From contig JACRFR010000003.1 in NCBI GenBank assembly GCA_016212635.1, forward strand, positions 1 through 29,144: a stretch of 29,144 bases of DNA, in the 5' to 3' direction. Below the pieces are notes generated by a model that saw only the letters and a program-made list of their open reading frames with translations, was not told where the DNA came from and did not search any database. The translations under genes were made by a program, and so were the position numbers. Positions 22,626 to 29,049 of this stretch are shown in pieces (within the stretch, counting starts at the first letter, position 1; every line of letters begins with the position of its first letter). The DNA is from Candidatus Liptonbacteria bacterium. Its GTDB lineage: Bacteria; Patescibacteriota; Minisyncoccia; UBA6257; 2-01-FULL-56-20.

Positions 22626-22763
22626 TTCATAAAGTCCATAAAGTTTGTAAAGTTCATCAAGTATGAAGATCCAAAGATTTGAAGACATTAGGACTTACAC
22701 GTTTGACTATCTTATTCCTCCTTTCTAACTCTATAACTTTATGGACTTTACAAACTTTAAAAA
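22626..22763. repeat. Nonamer arms of the livG-livF spacer, running into livF
   Basis: Left array TTCATAAAG, TCCATAAAG, TTTGTAAAG, TTCATCAAG (22626-22661) begins on the base after the livG stop. Right array CTTTATGGA, CTTTACAAA, CTTTAAAAA (22737-22763) is complementary to it and contains the livF start codon and its first seven codons. Confidence 0.9.
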
Positions 22764-23481
22764 CTCCGAAGTCCTTTTAGGACTTCGAGATCTCCACGTC
22801 CACTACGGCGGCGTCAAGGCGTTGGATGGCGCGAGCGTGGCTTTGGCCGCCGGAGAAGTGGTCGCGCTCATGGGCCCGAACGGAGCGGGCAAGTCCACCG
22901 TACTAAAGGCCATCTTTGGTTTGGCACTGGTCACTTCCGGAGAGATCTATTGGGGGGGAAAGAAGATAAAACCAGTTTCGCGGGAGATGGTGGAGCGGGG
23001 GATTGCTTTCGTGCCCCAGGGCCGGCGCGTTTTTCGGCATTTGACGGTTCTGGAGAATCTGGAAGTGGCAGCTTTGATCATGCCCGACAAGAAGCTTCGC
23101 GGAGAGAGGGTGGCGGAAGTTCTGGACACCCTGCCACTCTTGAAGCCCAAGATCAAAACCCAGTCCGGTTCCTTGTCCGGCGGAGAGCAGCAGATGTTGG
23201 CCTTGGCCCGCGGTTTGATGGTTGATCCCAAGGTGCTACTCTTAGACGAGCCGTCGCTGGGCTTGGCGCCGAAGGTAGTCGTGGAGATATTCGCGCTCAT
23301 CCGTGAAATAAACGCCCGTCACGGCACCGCGATCTTGGTGGTGGAGCACAACATCAAGTCGGTGCTCCAGATCGTCCACCGGGCCTACATTCTAGATAAA
23401 GGCCGGGTAGTAGCCGAGGGCACGCCGGGAGACCTCCCCGCCGGTATTATGGAGAAGGTGTTTCTGGGCCAATTGGAGTGA
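22741..23481 (+). CDS. livF: Branched-chain amino acid ABC transporter, ATPase LivF
   Basis: The second ATPase of the transporter, 246 residues: Walker A GPNGAGKST (45-53), FVPQGRRVFRHLTVLENL, ABC signature LSGGEQ (145-150), Walker B VLLLDEPSLGL (165-175) and switch His203 (VVEHN). The family core starts at about residue 12 (LLGLRDLHVHYGGVKAL). The first ten residues (MDFTNFKNSE) are unusual and come from the repeat arm. No alternative start codon is visible closer to the core. It ends the operon; no strong terminator follows. Confidence 0.94.
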   Translation: MDFTNFKNSEVLLGLRDLHVHYGGVKALDGASVALAAGEVVALMGPNGAGKSTVLKAIFGLALVTSGEIYWGGKKIKPVSREMVERGIAFVPQGRRVFRHLTVLENLEVAALIMPDKKLRGERVAEVLDTLPLLKPKIKTQSGSLSGGEQQMLALARGLMVDPKVLLLDEPSLGLAPKVVVEIFALIREINARHGTAILVVEHNIKSVLQIVHRAYILDKGRVVAEGTPGDLPAGIMEKVFLGQLE

Positions 23482-23505
23482 TCCTTGTTTCACCGTTTCG
23501 GTCGG

Positions 23506-23545
23506 TTTGCTAAAGTTCTCTACGATCGTATACAATATTAGCAAA
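23506..23545 (+). promoter_or_regulatory. 40-bp palindromic operator/promoter, copy 1
   Basis: The ends TTTGCTAA and TTAGCAAA and the centre TACGATCGTA are shared with copies at 24005-24044 and 24770-24809. The site contains TTGCTA (23507-23512), 18 bp and TACAAT (23531-23536), so a bound protein would cover the promoter. The ATG at 23550 is 13 bases from the -10. Confidence 0.8.
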
Positions 23546-23549
23546 TACT

Positions 23550-23954
23550 ATGGCCAGAGAACTTGAACAGAGATCGGTAGAACAAGAAAAGCGGGATCTG
23601 ACAATCGACGACATTGTCTCGATCTACCAACGTACTCGCGCCCAGGCCAAGCTTCTGAAAGAACACGGCCGCCTCCCCGAAAATTTTGGGTCGCAATTTC
23701 ACAAACATTGGACGATGTTGGGTAGGTTGTACGCTCAAGAAACGGGTAAAAATCTGGGCGAGCCGCTCCCGGCAGATGAGATAATTCCACCTCGCGTAAC
23801 GGAAGCACTAACCATGATCCGTAATTGGGCGACCCGCATCCATCCGCGCTTCCGAGCCACCCTATCGCCGCTCGAAAAACATTCTATGCCGCGTTTAAAA
23901 ACGGAACGTAGAGCAAAAAGATCAAGCCGCCCGGGAGGCGCCGCCAGATCTTGA
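23550..23954 (+). CDS. Hypothetical protein under the palindromic promoter
   Basis: I do not recognise this 134-residue protein. It is charged and probably soluble: helix-rich 1-60 (REL, EQEKRDLTIDDIVSIYQRTR), a middle with FHKHWTMLGRLYAQETGK, and a Lys/Arg/Ser-rich tail. There is no signal peptide, membrane helix or catalytic motif I can name. The promoter/operator at 23506 is almost the same as that of the regulator-like gene at 24044, so the two are probably co-regulated. The basic tail would suit nucleic-acid binding, but that is speculative. Confidence 0.65.
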   Translation: MARELEQRSVEQEKRDLTIDDIVSIYQRTRAQAKLLKEHGRLPENFGSQFHKHWTMLGRLYAQETGKNLGEPLPADEIIPPRVTEALTMIRNWATRIHPRFRATLSPLEKHSMPRLKTERRAKRSSRPGGAARS

Positions 23955-23972
23955 GCTCTATATGTACCATGT

Positions 23973-23989
23973 GTATCGAGGCCCGACCT
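23973..23989. repeat. Half-copy of the long REP-like hairpin
   Basis: GTATCGAGGCCCGACCT is the left arm of the element at 27729-27780; the right arm is missing, so this is a truncated copy. Confidence 0.65.
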
Positions 23990-24004
23990 TGCCCCCTGTT
24001 TCTA

Positions 24005-24044
24005 TTTGCTAAAGTTCCCTACGATCGTATACAATATTAGCAAA
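24005..24044 (+). promoter_or_regulatory. 40-bp palindromic operator/promoter, copy 2
   Basis: Almost the same as copy 1, with TTGCTA (24006-24011), 18 bp and TACAAT (24030-24035). The last base of the palindrome is the A of the start codon at 24044, so the -10 is 8 bases from the ATG and the mRNA should be leaderless. Confidence 0.82.
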
Positions 24045-24718
24045 TGAGCCGGCAACCAAGATCCAGTCCGCCAAGACAGGTCCCCGGAAGTGAAAGTTCC
24101 GGGGCCGTGGGAGAACGAGGTCGCTACGGAGATATCTCTCGCAAGATCCTGGAGGTCATTTGCGAAACCGCCCAAACGGCTGCGGACGTAGTGGCGGTTA
24201 TCGTGTCCAATCCCTATGGTACGTCCTACGGGAAATTGGCGCGCCAACTCCACCTACGGGAGCGGGACCGGGCGCGGGAAAAAGCCAGCCGCGAGCAGGC
24301 CCGAGCCGTGGTGCAGCGCTATTACAGTTTGATCTACTATCTCAAGCGGCGCGGTCTGATTGTTGAAACTGAGCGGGAGCAAAAGAAAATATTACACGCT
24401 ACTAGTCGGGGACGTAGTGCTTTGCAGCAAATGAACGAGCGCCGGGAAAGTCAACCGCCCGCACCCAATTATTCCACCCGGCCGGGCAAAAAAATAGTTC
24501 TAGTGGGATTTGACGTACCAGAGAAGGAGAGACATAAGCGGGATTGGTTGCGAGAGGCCTTGTCCAATCTGGGGATGAAAATGATCCAGCGCAGTTTATG
24601 GCTGGGTAAGGTCAAGATCCCCAGCCGCTTCTTGGAAGATTTGCGAATGTTGAAAATGGTGGAGTATGTGGAGATATTCGAGATCACATCTTCTGGCGGC
24701 GTGACCCATCTGCTCTGA
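24044..24718 (+). CDS. PaaX-like/Cas2-fold regulator (winged helix plus ferredoxin-like domain)
   Basis: The 224-residue protein has a disordered Pro/Ser/Arg-rich start (1-28), a probable winged-helix region (about 30-135: DISRKILEVICETAQTAADV, YGKLARQLHL, YYSLIYYLKRRGLIVETE), and a C-terminal domain (about 148-220) with KKIVLVGFDVPEKERHKRDW, LSNLGMKMIQRSLWLGKVKI and EYVEIFEI. The last domain resembles the Cas2/PaaX C-terminal ferredoxin-like fold (FDVPEK, RDWLREALSNLGM, Q-S-W). No CRISPR array or other cas gene is present, so I read it as a transcription regulator. A palindrome sits over its own start, which suggests autoregulation. DNA binding to the 40-bp site is inferred. Confidence 0.72.
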   Translation: MSRQPRSSPPRQVPGSESSGAVGERGRYGDISRKILEVICETAQTAADVVAVIVSNPYGTSYGKLARQLHLRERDRAREKASREQARAVVQRYYSLIYYLKRRGLIVETEREQKKILHATSRGRSALQQMNERRESQPPAPNYSTRPGKKIVLVGFDVPEKERHKRDWLREALSNLGMKMIQRSLWLGKVKIPSRFLEDLRMLKMVEYVEIFEITSSGGVTHLL

Positions 24719-24769
24719 ATCGCGCCAGGCGACAGGTATTCGGGATAGGGAATGATCAAGATAAAATAG

Positions 24770-24809
24770 TTTGCTAATATTCTCTACGATCGTAGAGAAT
24801 ATTAGCAAA
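24770..24809. promoter_or_regulatory. 40-bp perfect palindrome, copy 3
   Basis: All 20 base pairs of symmetry are perfect (TTTGCTAATATTCTCTACGA and its complement). It lies downstream of the regulator gene; the -10 position reads GAGAAT, a poorer promoter than in copies 1 and 2. No T-run follows, so it is an operator-like site rather than a terminator. Confidence 0.82.
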
Positions 24810-24842
24810 AGAAAAAAGCGATGCTCGGTCTAGGTTACATCT

Positions 24843-24965
24843 GGCGCTGTTCGGAAACGTCAAAAAGTTATTCCCTGAGCCCGTCGAAGGGTAGCTTTTT
24901 GGCGGGTACGTGGCATGGCTCTCGACAAGCTCGGGCAATAAAATCGGTGGTTTCCGAACAGCGCC
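24843..24965. mobile_element. 123-bp MITE-like element with 16-bp perfect terminal inverted repeats
   Basis: GGCGCTGTTCGGAAAC (24843-24858) and GTTTCCGAACAGCGCC (24950-24965) are perfect inverted repeats. Inside, TTATTCCCTGAGCCCGTCGA and CTCGACAAGCTCGGG form further complementary arms, so nearly the whole element can fold. It abuts the 3' end of the permease gene (24967). No transposase is inside. Confidence 0.75.
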
Positions 24966-24966
24966 G

Positions 24967-25767
24967 TTACATCTTGACACTCAATAAATTACCGGACTCG
25001 TAGCGCCGCAGGCCGGCTCGGAAGACGAGTCGCGCGAGGAGCGCGCTGGCGAGCCAGAACAGGAAGATTTGGAGAAGTAGCCAGGGCTCGGGATGCCGGA
25101 CCAGTTCCACTGGCACGGCGGCGATGAAGTAGGCCGGTAGGACGGTGAGGGTGATCAACTTCAAGATGCCCGAGAAAGAACTCTGGGGGTAGAGTGTGAA
25201 TCCCAAGAGGGCGTGCATCGTCTGCTCCGCCGCTTCCTCGAAGTGGCCGAAGAAGAAGGCCAGGGATTGGACGATGGTCAGAAAGTTGAAGAAGATCAGT
25301 GCGGAGAAGATGACAACCAGCGCGAAGGTCAGGACTTGCGGCCAGGTGCTGATGCCCGCGAAGGGCAGGAGGATCAGACCGAAGATCGTGTCGCCGATCG
25401 CGGAAATATCCGTCCGGCTGGTGGCCACCTGCCACAGGACGCTTTTCGGGTGCACCAGATAGGAGTCCAGCTCGCCTCGGGAGATATACCTGGCTAGTTC
25501 CGTTATGCCCCGGCCGAAGATCATCATCAGTCCGAAATTGATAGTAGTGATGGAAAACAAAAGGATGGAGTTCTGGAAGGTCCAGCCGTTCAATACCGGG
25601 AAGCGTTGGAAGAAGATCAGCCAAACAACGATTAGCGCCGCGTCGTTCAGGATCATACCCACGACTTGCATAATGAAACTTACCCGGTACTCCATGGCCG
25701 AGGCGATACCGGCCCGGGTCATGGCCAGGGAGGAACGCAGATATTTAAAGCTTGTTCCGAGTATCAT
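24967..25767 (-). CDS. ABC-2 type transporter permease (second of the pair)
   Basis: This integral membrane half of an exporter has 266 residues and about six helices, with the N-terminal segment YLRSSLAMTRAGIASAMEYRVSFI (positions 9-32) typical of the COG3694/ABC2-family permeases, and ARYISRGELDSYLVHP (about 91-106), the conserved cytoplasmic motif of this group. It follows the first permease by 9 bases. The COG4586-COG4587-COG3694 type cluster exports unknown substrates. Start ATG at 25767. Confidence 0.86.
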   Translation of the reverse strand: MILGTSFKYLRSSLAMTRAGIASAMEYRVSFIMQVVGMILNDAALIVVWLIFFQRFPVLNGWTFQNSILLFSITTINFGLMMIFGRGITELARYISRGELDSYLVHPKSVLWQVATSRTDISAIGDTIFGLILLPFAGISTWPQVLTFALVVIFSALIFFNFLTIVQSLAFFFGHFEEAAEQTMHALLGFTLYPQSSFSGILKLITLTVLPAYFIAAVPVELVRHPEPWLLLQIFLFWLASALLARLVFRAGLRRYESGNLLSVKM

Positions 25768-25776
25768 GATGCGTAC

Positions 25777-26577
25777 TCAGCCGCCATTAATGGCGACTTG
25801 CTTCAGACCTTTGCGGAAAACAAACCAGGCTGTGAGGCCGAAGACCAGGAGCCAGAACAGCTGGACACTGAAGAATCGGAAGAAAGTTGGGAGGTCGAAC
25901 TGGACCATGAGTCGCGCCGCGCCATAATACAGCTGGGTGAAGGGGGTGAGCTCGGCCACTTTGCGGATAGCTTCCGGGAATAGGGAGATGGGCAAGATCA
26001 AGCCGCCCAGGACTAGTTGGGCCTTAGAGTAGATCCAAATGAAAGCCGAGATATCCTCGATCCAGAAAGACAGGAGACCGATGATAAAAAATATCAAGAA
26101 GTCCAAAATATAACCGAAGAATAAAAGCCACAGCCCCAAAATAAACCCACCCACCGTCCAATTGATTGGTCCGACCAAAATTAATGCCGCTAAGCCGCCC
26201 ACCGCCAGATTGAACAGGATGTTAGGCAAGATGCGGCCCAGATAACCCGCGCAGTGGAATAGGGGATAGAAGACGGGCTTGTTTAGGGAGTAGGCCAGGG
26301 TGCCGGACTTGACCTCGTCTTCGATCAGCCGCGCGACCGGCGGACGGGTGGCACTTTGAAAACTTTGGGTTAGCATCAGTCCCCAGATGACCATGGGCAG
26401 GGTTAAGCCGCCGATGCTTTCCTCGCCGGATAGGTTATAGGTTGCGCGGTACAGCTGGGCGAAGATCCAGACGCGCAAAGCCACCACCAAGCCGCGACTC
26501 GCCACATTCACAAGATAATTGACGCTCGTGAAGTAATTGACCCGGGCCACCGCCAGGTATTTTCGGGTAATACTCAT
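25777..26577 (-). CDS. ABC-2 type transporter permease (first of the pair)
   Basis: This membrane half has 266 residues and about six helices. I chose the ATG at 26577 (MSITRKYLAVARVNYFTSVN); a further upstream GTG would start inside the hairpin repeat. The motif IEDEVKSGTLAYSLNKPVFY matches the equivalent cytoplasmic loop of the partner permease. A REP-like hairpin (26586-26636) ends 8 bases upstream of the start codon, between it and the ATPase gene, and could affect its translation or mRNA stability. Confidence 0.86.
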   Translation of the reverse strand: MSITRKYLAVARVNYFTSVNYLVNVASRGLVVALRVWIFAQLYRATYNLSGEESIGGLTLPMVIWGLMLTQSFQSATRPPVARLIEDEVKSGTLAYSLNKPVFYPLFHCAGYLGRILPNILFNLAVGGLAALILVGPINWTVGGFILGLWLLFFGYILDFLIFFIIGLLSFWIEDISAFIWIYSKAQLVLGGLILPISLFPEAIRKVAELTPFTQLYYGAARLMVQFDLPTFFRFFSVQLFWLLVFGLTAWFVFRKGLKQVAINGG

Positions 26578-26585
26578 TGTTAAGT

Positions 26586-26636
26586 ATCGAGGCCCGCCCT
26601 CGAACACCCCCCCGGTGTTCGAGGTCGGGCCTCGAT
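26586..26636. repeat. REP-like hairpin, long form (copy 1)
   Basis: Arms ATCGAGGCCCG..CTCGAACACC and GGTGTTCGAGGTCGGGCCTCGAT (stated by position 26586-26608 and 26614-26636) pair with one mismatch around five C's. The same outer sequence is at 27729-27780, and the GGTCGGGCC core is shared with the short form. Confidence 0.88.
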
Positions 26637-26659
26637 CAGTTTTAAAGAGCAGCGCCCAC

Positions 26660-27673
26660 TCATGGTTTGGTGTTTCTCGCTGCGGGCGATTCTTTGGCGC
26701 GGTAGATGTCTGCGATGATCTCCTCCATGGGTGGATCGAAGATGTTGATGTCCTTAATGTCCAGCTGGGCCACGGCGTAGTCCAGAAGCTTGTCGATGGA
26801 GTTCTGGGTAGTATCCAGCTCGATTTTCAAGTTAAACCGGGTTTGTTCTGTTACTCGTCCACCCGGGAAAGAAAATTGCTGGATCGGTTCACCCACCACG
26901 AGTTCAACAACCTTGGTCTGGATGTACTTCTTCTTTAACTCGCTGGTAGCTCCGTCGAAAACTAGCCGCCCGAAATTGATGACCACGGTCCGAGTAGCCA
27001 GGGTCTCGATGTCACCCGCGTCGTGAGAAGTCAGAAAAATAGTCACCTTCTCTTTCTCATTTAGATACCGGATGACTTCCCGAATGTGCTGTTTGGCAAT
27101 GACGTCCAGTCCGATGGTCGGTTCGTCCAAAAAGATAACCTCCGGCCGGTGGAGGAGGGCCGCCACGATCTCGCAGCGCATGCGCTGGCCGAGCGATAAT
27201 TTTCGGACCGGCATTTTTAGCAAGTCGCCGATCTCAAAAGCGTCCACCAGGAACGACAAACGGGTCCGGTAATCATTGGGGGCAAGGTCATAAATTTCCT
27301 GGAGCAGATTATAGGTGTCCTGTGCGGCCAGGTGGTACCACAGTTGGGGCTTTTGCCCGAAGACCGAACCGATCCGGTAGGCCAGCTTTTGTCGGGAGAT
27401 TGCCGGATTAAAATCCAAAACCGACAGTTCGCCGCTCGTGGGATAAAGGATGCCGCAGAGCATCTTGATGGTGGTCGACTTGCCGGCGCCGTTCGGCCCG
27501 ATGAAAGCCAAAAGCTCGCCGCGGTTAACGGAAAAAGAAACATTATCCACCGCCTTTATCTCGCGGTAGTCGGGGCGGAACATGGCGCGCACGCCGCCCC
27601 AAAGCCCGGGCGATTTTTGCTTCACCCGGAAAGTCTTATACAAATTGCCGACCCAAATGACCGTTTCTGGCAT
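26660..27673 (-). CDS. ABC transporter ATPase (ABC-2 exporter, COG4586-like)
   Basis: This cytoplasmic ATPase drives the two permeases downstream. It has 337 residues: VGNLYKTFRVKQKSPGLWGG at the N terminus, Walker A GPNGAGKST (59-67), VFGQKPQLWYHL (about 104-115, characteristic of this subfamily), ABC signature LSLGQ (159-163), Walker B VIFLDEPTIGLD (179-190) and switch His217 (TSHDAGDIE). A C-terminal domain of about 100 residues follows. It is the first gene of a minus-strand operon with the permeases. Confidence 0.92.
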   Translation of the reverse strand: MPETVIWVGNLYKTFRVKQKSPGLWGGVRAMFRPDYREIKAVDNVSFSVNRGELLAFIGPNGAGKSTTIKMLCGILYPTSGELSVLDFNPAISRQKLAYRIGSVFGQKPQLWYHLAAQDTYNLLQEIYDLAPNDYRTRLSFLVDAFEIGDLLKMPVRKLSLGQRMRCEIVAALLHRPEVIFLDEPTIGLDVIAKQHIREVIRYLNEKEKVTIFLTSHDAGDIETLATRTVVINFGRLVFDGATSELKKKYIQTKVVELVVGEPIQQFSFPGGRVTEQTRFNLKIELDTTQNSIDKLLDYAVAQLDIKDINIFDPPMEEIIADIYRAKESPAARNTKP

Positions 27674-27728
27674 GACTGGATGATGATACCACGCGTGTCA
27701 CTTGGCCGATATCCACCGGCGGGGAAAA

Positions 27729-27780
27729 GTATCGAGGCCCGACCTCGAACAGCCAGGTGTTCGAGGTCGGGCCTCGATAC
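27729..27780. repeat. REP-like hairpin, long form (copy 2), possible terminator
   Basis: A perfect 23-bp stem (GTATCGAGGCCCGACCTCGA outermost) around six bases. On the minus strand it lies between the DUF711 gene and the ATPase gene and is followed by TTTT, so it may end DUF711 transcription, but other copies do not sit at gene ends. Confidence 0.88.
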
Positions 27781-27801
27781 ATGGTCAGGATATGGCGGGG
27801 C

Positions 27802-28815
27802 TCACAATTTCCTTATCACCACGTCCTTCAGGTACGGATTATGAAAATCGGTCCGGTCGTCGATCTTGGCCTGACCGTCCGAGATAAACCGGGCGGACAG
27901 CGGCTTCTGATACTTACCGCTTAAGGTTTGCAGGAGGCGTAATATCTCAACCAAACGCTCCGGCTGCTCATCTGTCCCGATGGGATACACGTCGATACCC
28001 AACCCGCTGTGCAGACTCAAAAAGATGTTTCGCTCCACGGGGAAGTTGCCCTTTTCGTACTCCGCGGCTAGCTCAAAGTCCTCCAGACAGGGAAACATTA
28101 GGCCGCACAAGCCCACTGGCCGAGGATTTTGTTCCCGGATGAACTTAGTGATTTGGGTGTAAATGTCGGTGGTAACCGAGTGCGAGAAGTCGTAACCCAG
28201 ACGAGAGATGAAATTCACCAAACTGCCCACGCCCTCGTAAAGCGGCGCGACCGAGGAGTCGATTCCCAGATAGCCGGGGATGTTCTCACAGATCCGGTCG
28301 ATTTCTGCCCAAGCTGCCCGCATCCGGTCGAGCCATTCCGGGAGTGTGGCGCAGTTTCCGGATAAGTCGGTGGGCTGGAGGCCAACGCTGAAACCCGGTT
28401 GGCTGAACTTGGCAGAAGGGAAGTAGGGACTGCCGGGCGGCAGGTTGAACCCGTAAGTAAAGCGAAAAGTGCTTTCCGGCCGGGCGGCGATAATTCGAAA
28501 CAAAATGTCCGCGTGGGTAGTGCCGATCTCTTCCGAAGTCAGGTCTAAATTTATGAACTTATTAGAGGAGGCCAGGAAATCTTTTTCTATCCCAGGGTAG
28601 TCGGTGGGGGATACAGAGCCAAGCCCCAGCAATACTCCCTTGGCAGACAAGGCCGGGTCGTCCGGACCGGAGTGATATTGCGACAGGCAAATTCGTTTGG
28701 TCTGAACGGTGAAACCCGCGCGGGTCAGCGCTTCCGAAGCTTGCTCCAATAAGCTGATCTCTTTCTCGCCCGCCGAGTGGCCGAACACACAGATGGTACG
28801 AATGATTTTGGTCAT
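27802..28815 (-). CDS. DUF711/UPF0210 family protein
   Basis: The 337-residue protein matches the DUF711 (COG2848) pattern, especially its C-terminal third: GLCGLMFPCLEDFELAAEYE, then LHSGLGIDVYPIGTDEQPER, LSGKYQKPLSARFISDGQA and DFHNPYL; YLGIDSSVAPLYEGVGSLVN also fits the middle of the family. Known members are soluble and structurally related to glycyl-radical enzyme barrels, but their activity is not established. No Gly-radical motif is evident. The N terminus (IRTICVFGHSAGEKEISLLE) is as expected. It starts at ATG 28815 and is the only gene on its strand before the ATPase operon. Confidence 0.8.
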   Translation of the reverse strand: MTKIIRTICVFGHSAGEKEISLLEQASEALTRAGFTVQTKRICLSQYHSGPDDPALSAKGVLLGLGSVSPTDYPGIEKDFLASSNKFINLDLTSEEIGTTHADILFRIIAARPESTFRFTYGFNLPPGSPYFPSAKFSQPGFSVGLQPTDLSGNCATLPEWLDRMRAAWAEIDRICENIPGYLGIDSSVAPLYEGVGSLVNFISRLGYDFSHSVTTDIYTQITKFIREQNPRPVGLCGLMFPCLEDFELAAEYEKGNFPVERNIFLSLHSGLGIDVYPIGTDEQPERLVEILRLLQTLSGKYQKPLSARFISDGQAKIDDRTDFHNPYLKDVVIRKL

Positions 28816-28884
28816 TGATTAGGATAATAACAAAAAGGCCGAAATAATAAAAATCGTGGCTCGCGGATTCGCAATGGATTCTCT

Positions 28885-28994
28885 GTCCGCCGCCGCTCCT
28901 TCGGAGCTATGGCGGGACATAAGAAGCCGTAACGCTCATCCCACAGAGGCTACATTTTCAGGCGTCCGCCTCCGCTAAGAAGCTTCGGCGGGAC
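28885..28994. repeat. Pair of GTCCGCC/GGCGGGAC hairpins
   Basis: Two hairpins, 28885-28918 and 28964-28994, share arms GTCCGCC and GGCGGGAC and are both followed by ATAAGAA. The first has a perfect inner stem GCTCC-TTC-GGAGC. A related TCCGCC..GGCGGA hairpin is at 15723-15737. They fill much of the gap 28816-29049, where no gene is seen. Confidence 0.7.
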
Positions 28995-29034
28995 ATAAGA
29001 AAAACTACTGACTTTCGCATAATTACTTAACATA

Positions 29035-29043
29035 TGCTACAAT
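29035..29043 (+). promoter_or_regulatory. Extended -10 promoter of the last gene
   Basis: TGCTACAAT fits TGnTATAAT and ends 6 bases before the ATG at 29050, again predicting a leaderless mRNA. Confidence 0.5.
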
Positions 29044-29049
29044 GAGGGC

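Noticed and set aside
24044..24718. CRISPR-associated Cas2
   Set aside because: The Cas2-like region is only the C-terminal third, there is a winged-helix region before it, and no repeats, cas1 or other cas genes are present; a PaaX-like regulator fits better.
24821..25003. Small plus-strand open frame after the third palindrome
   Set aside because: It is made mostly of the 123-bp inverted-repeat element and runs into the permease gene on the other strand.
25196..25983. Plus-strand open frames across the ABC-2 permeases
   Set aside because: They are antisense to two genes with clear membrane-protein composition and operon order.
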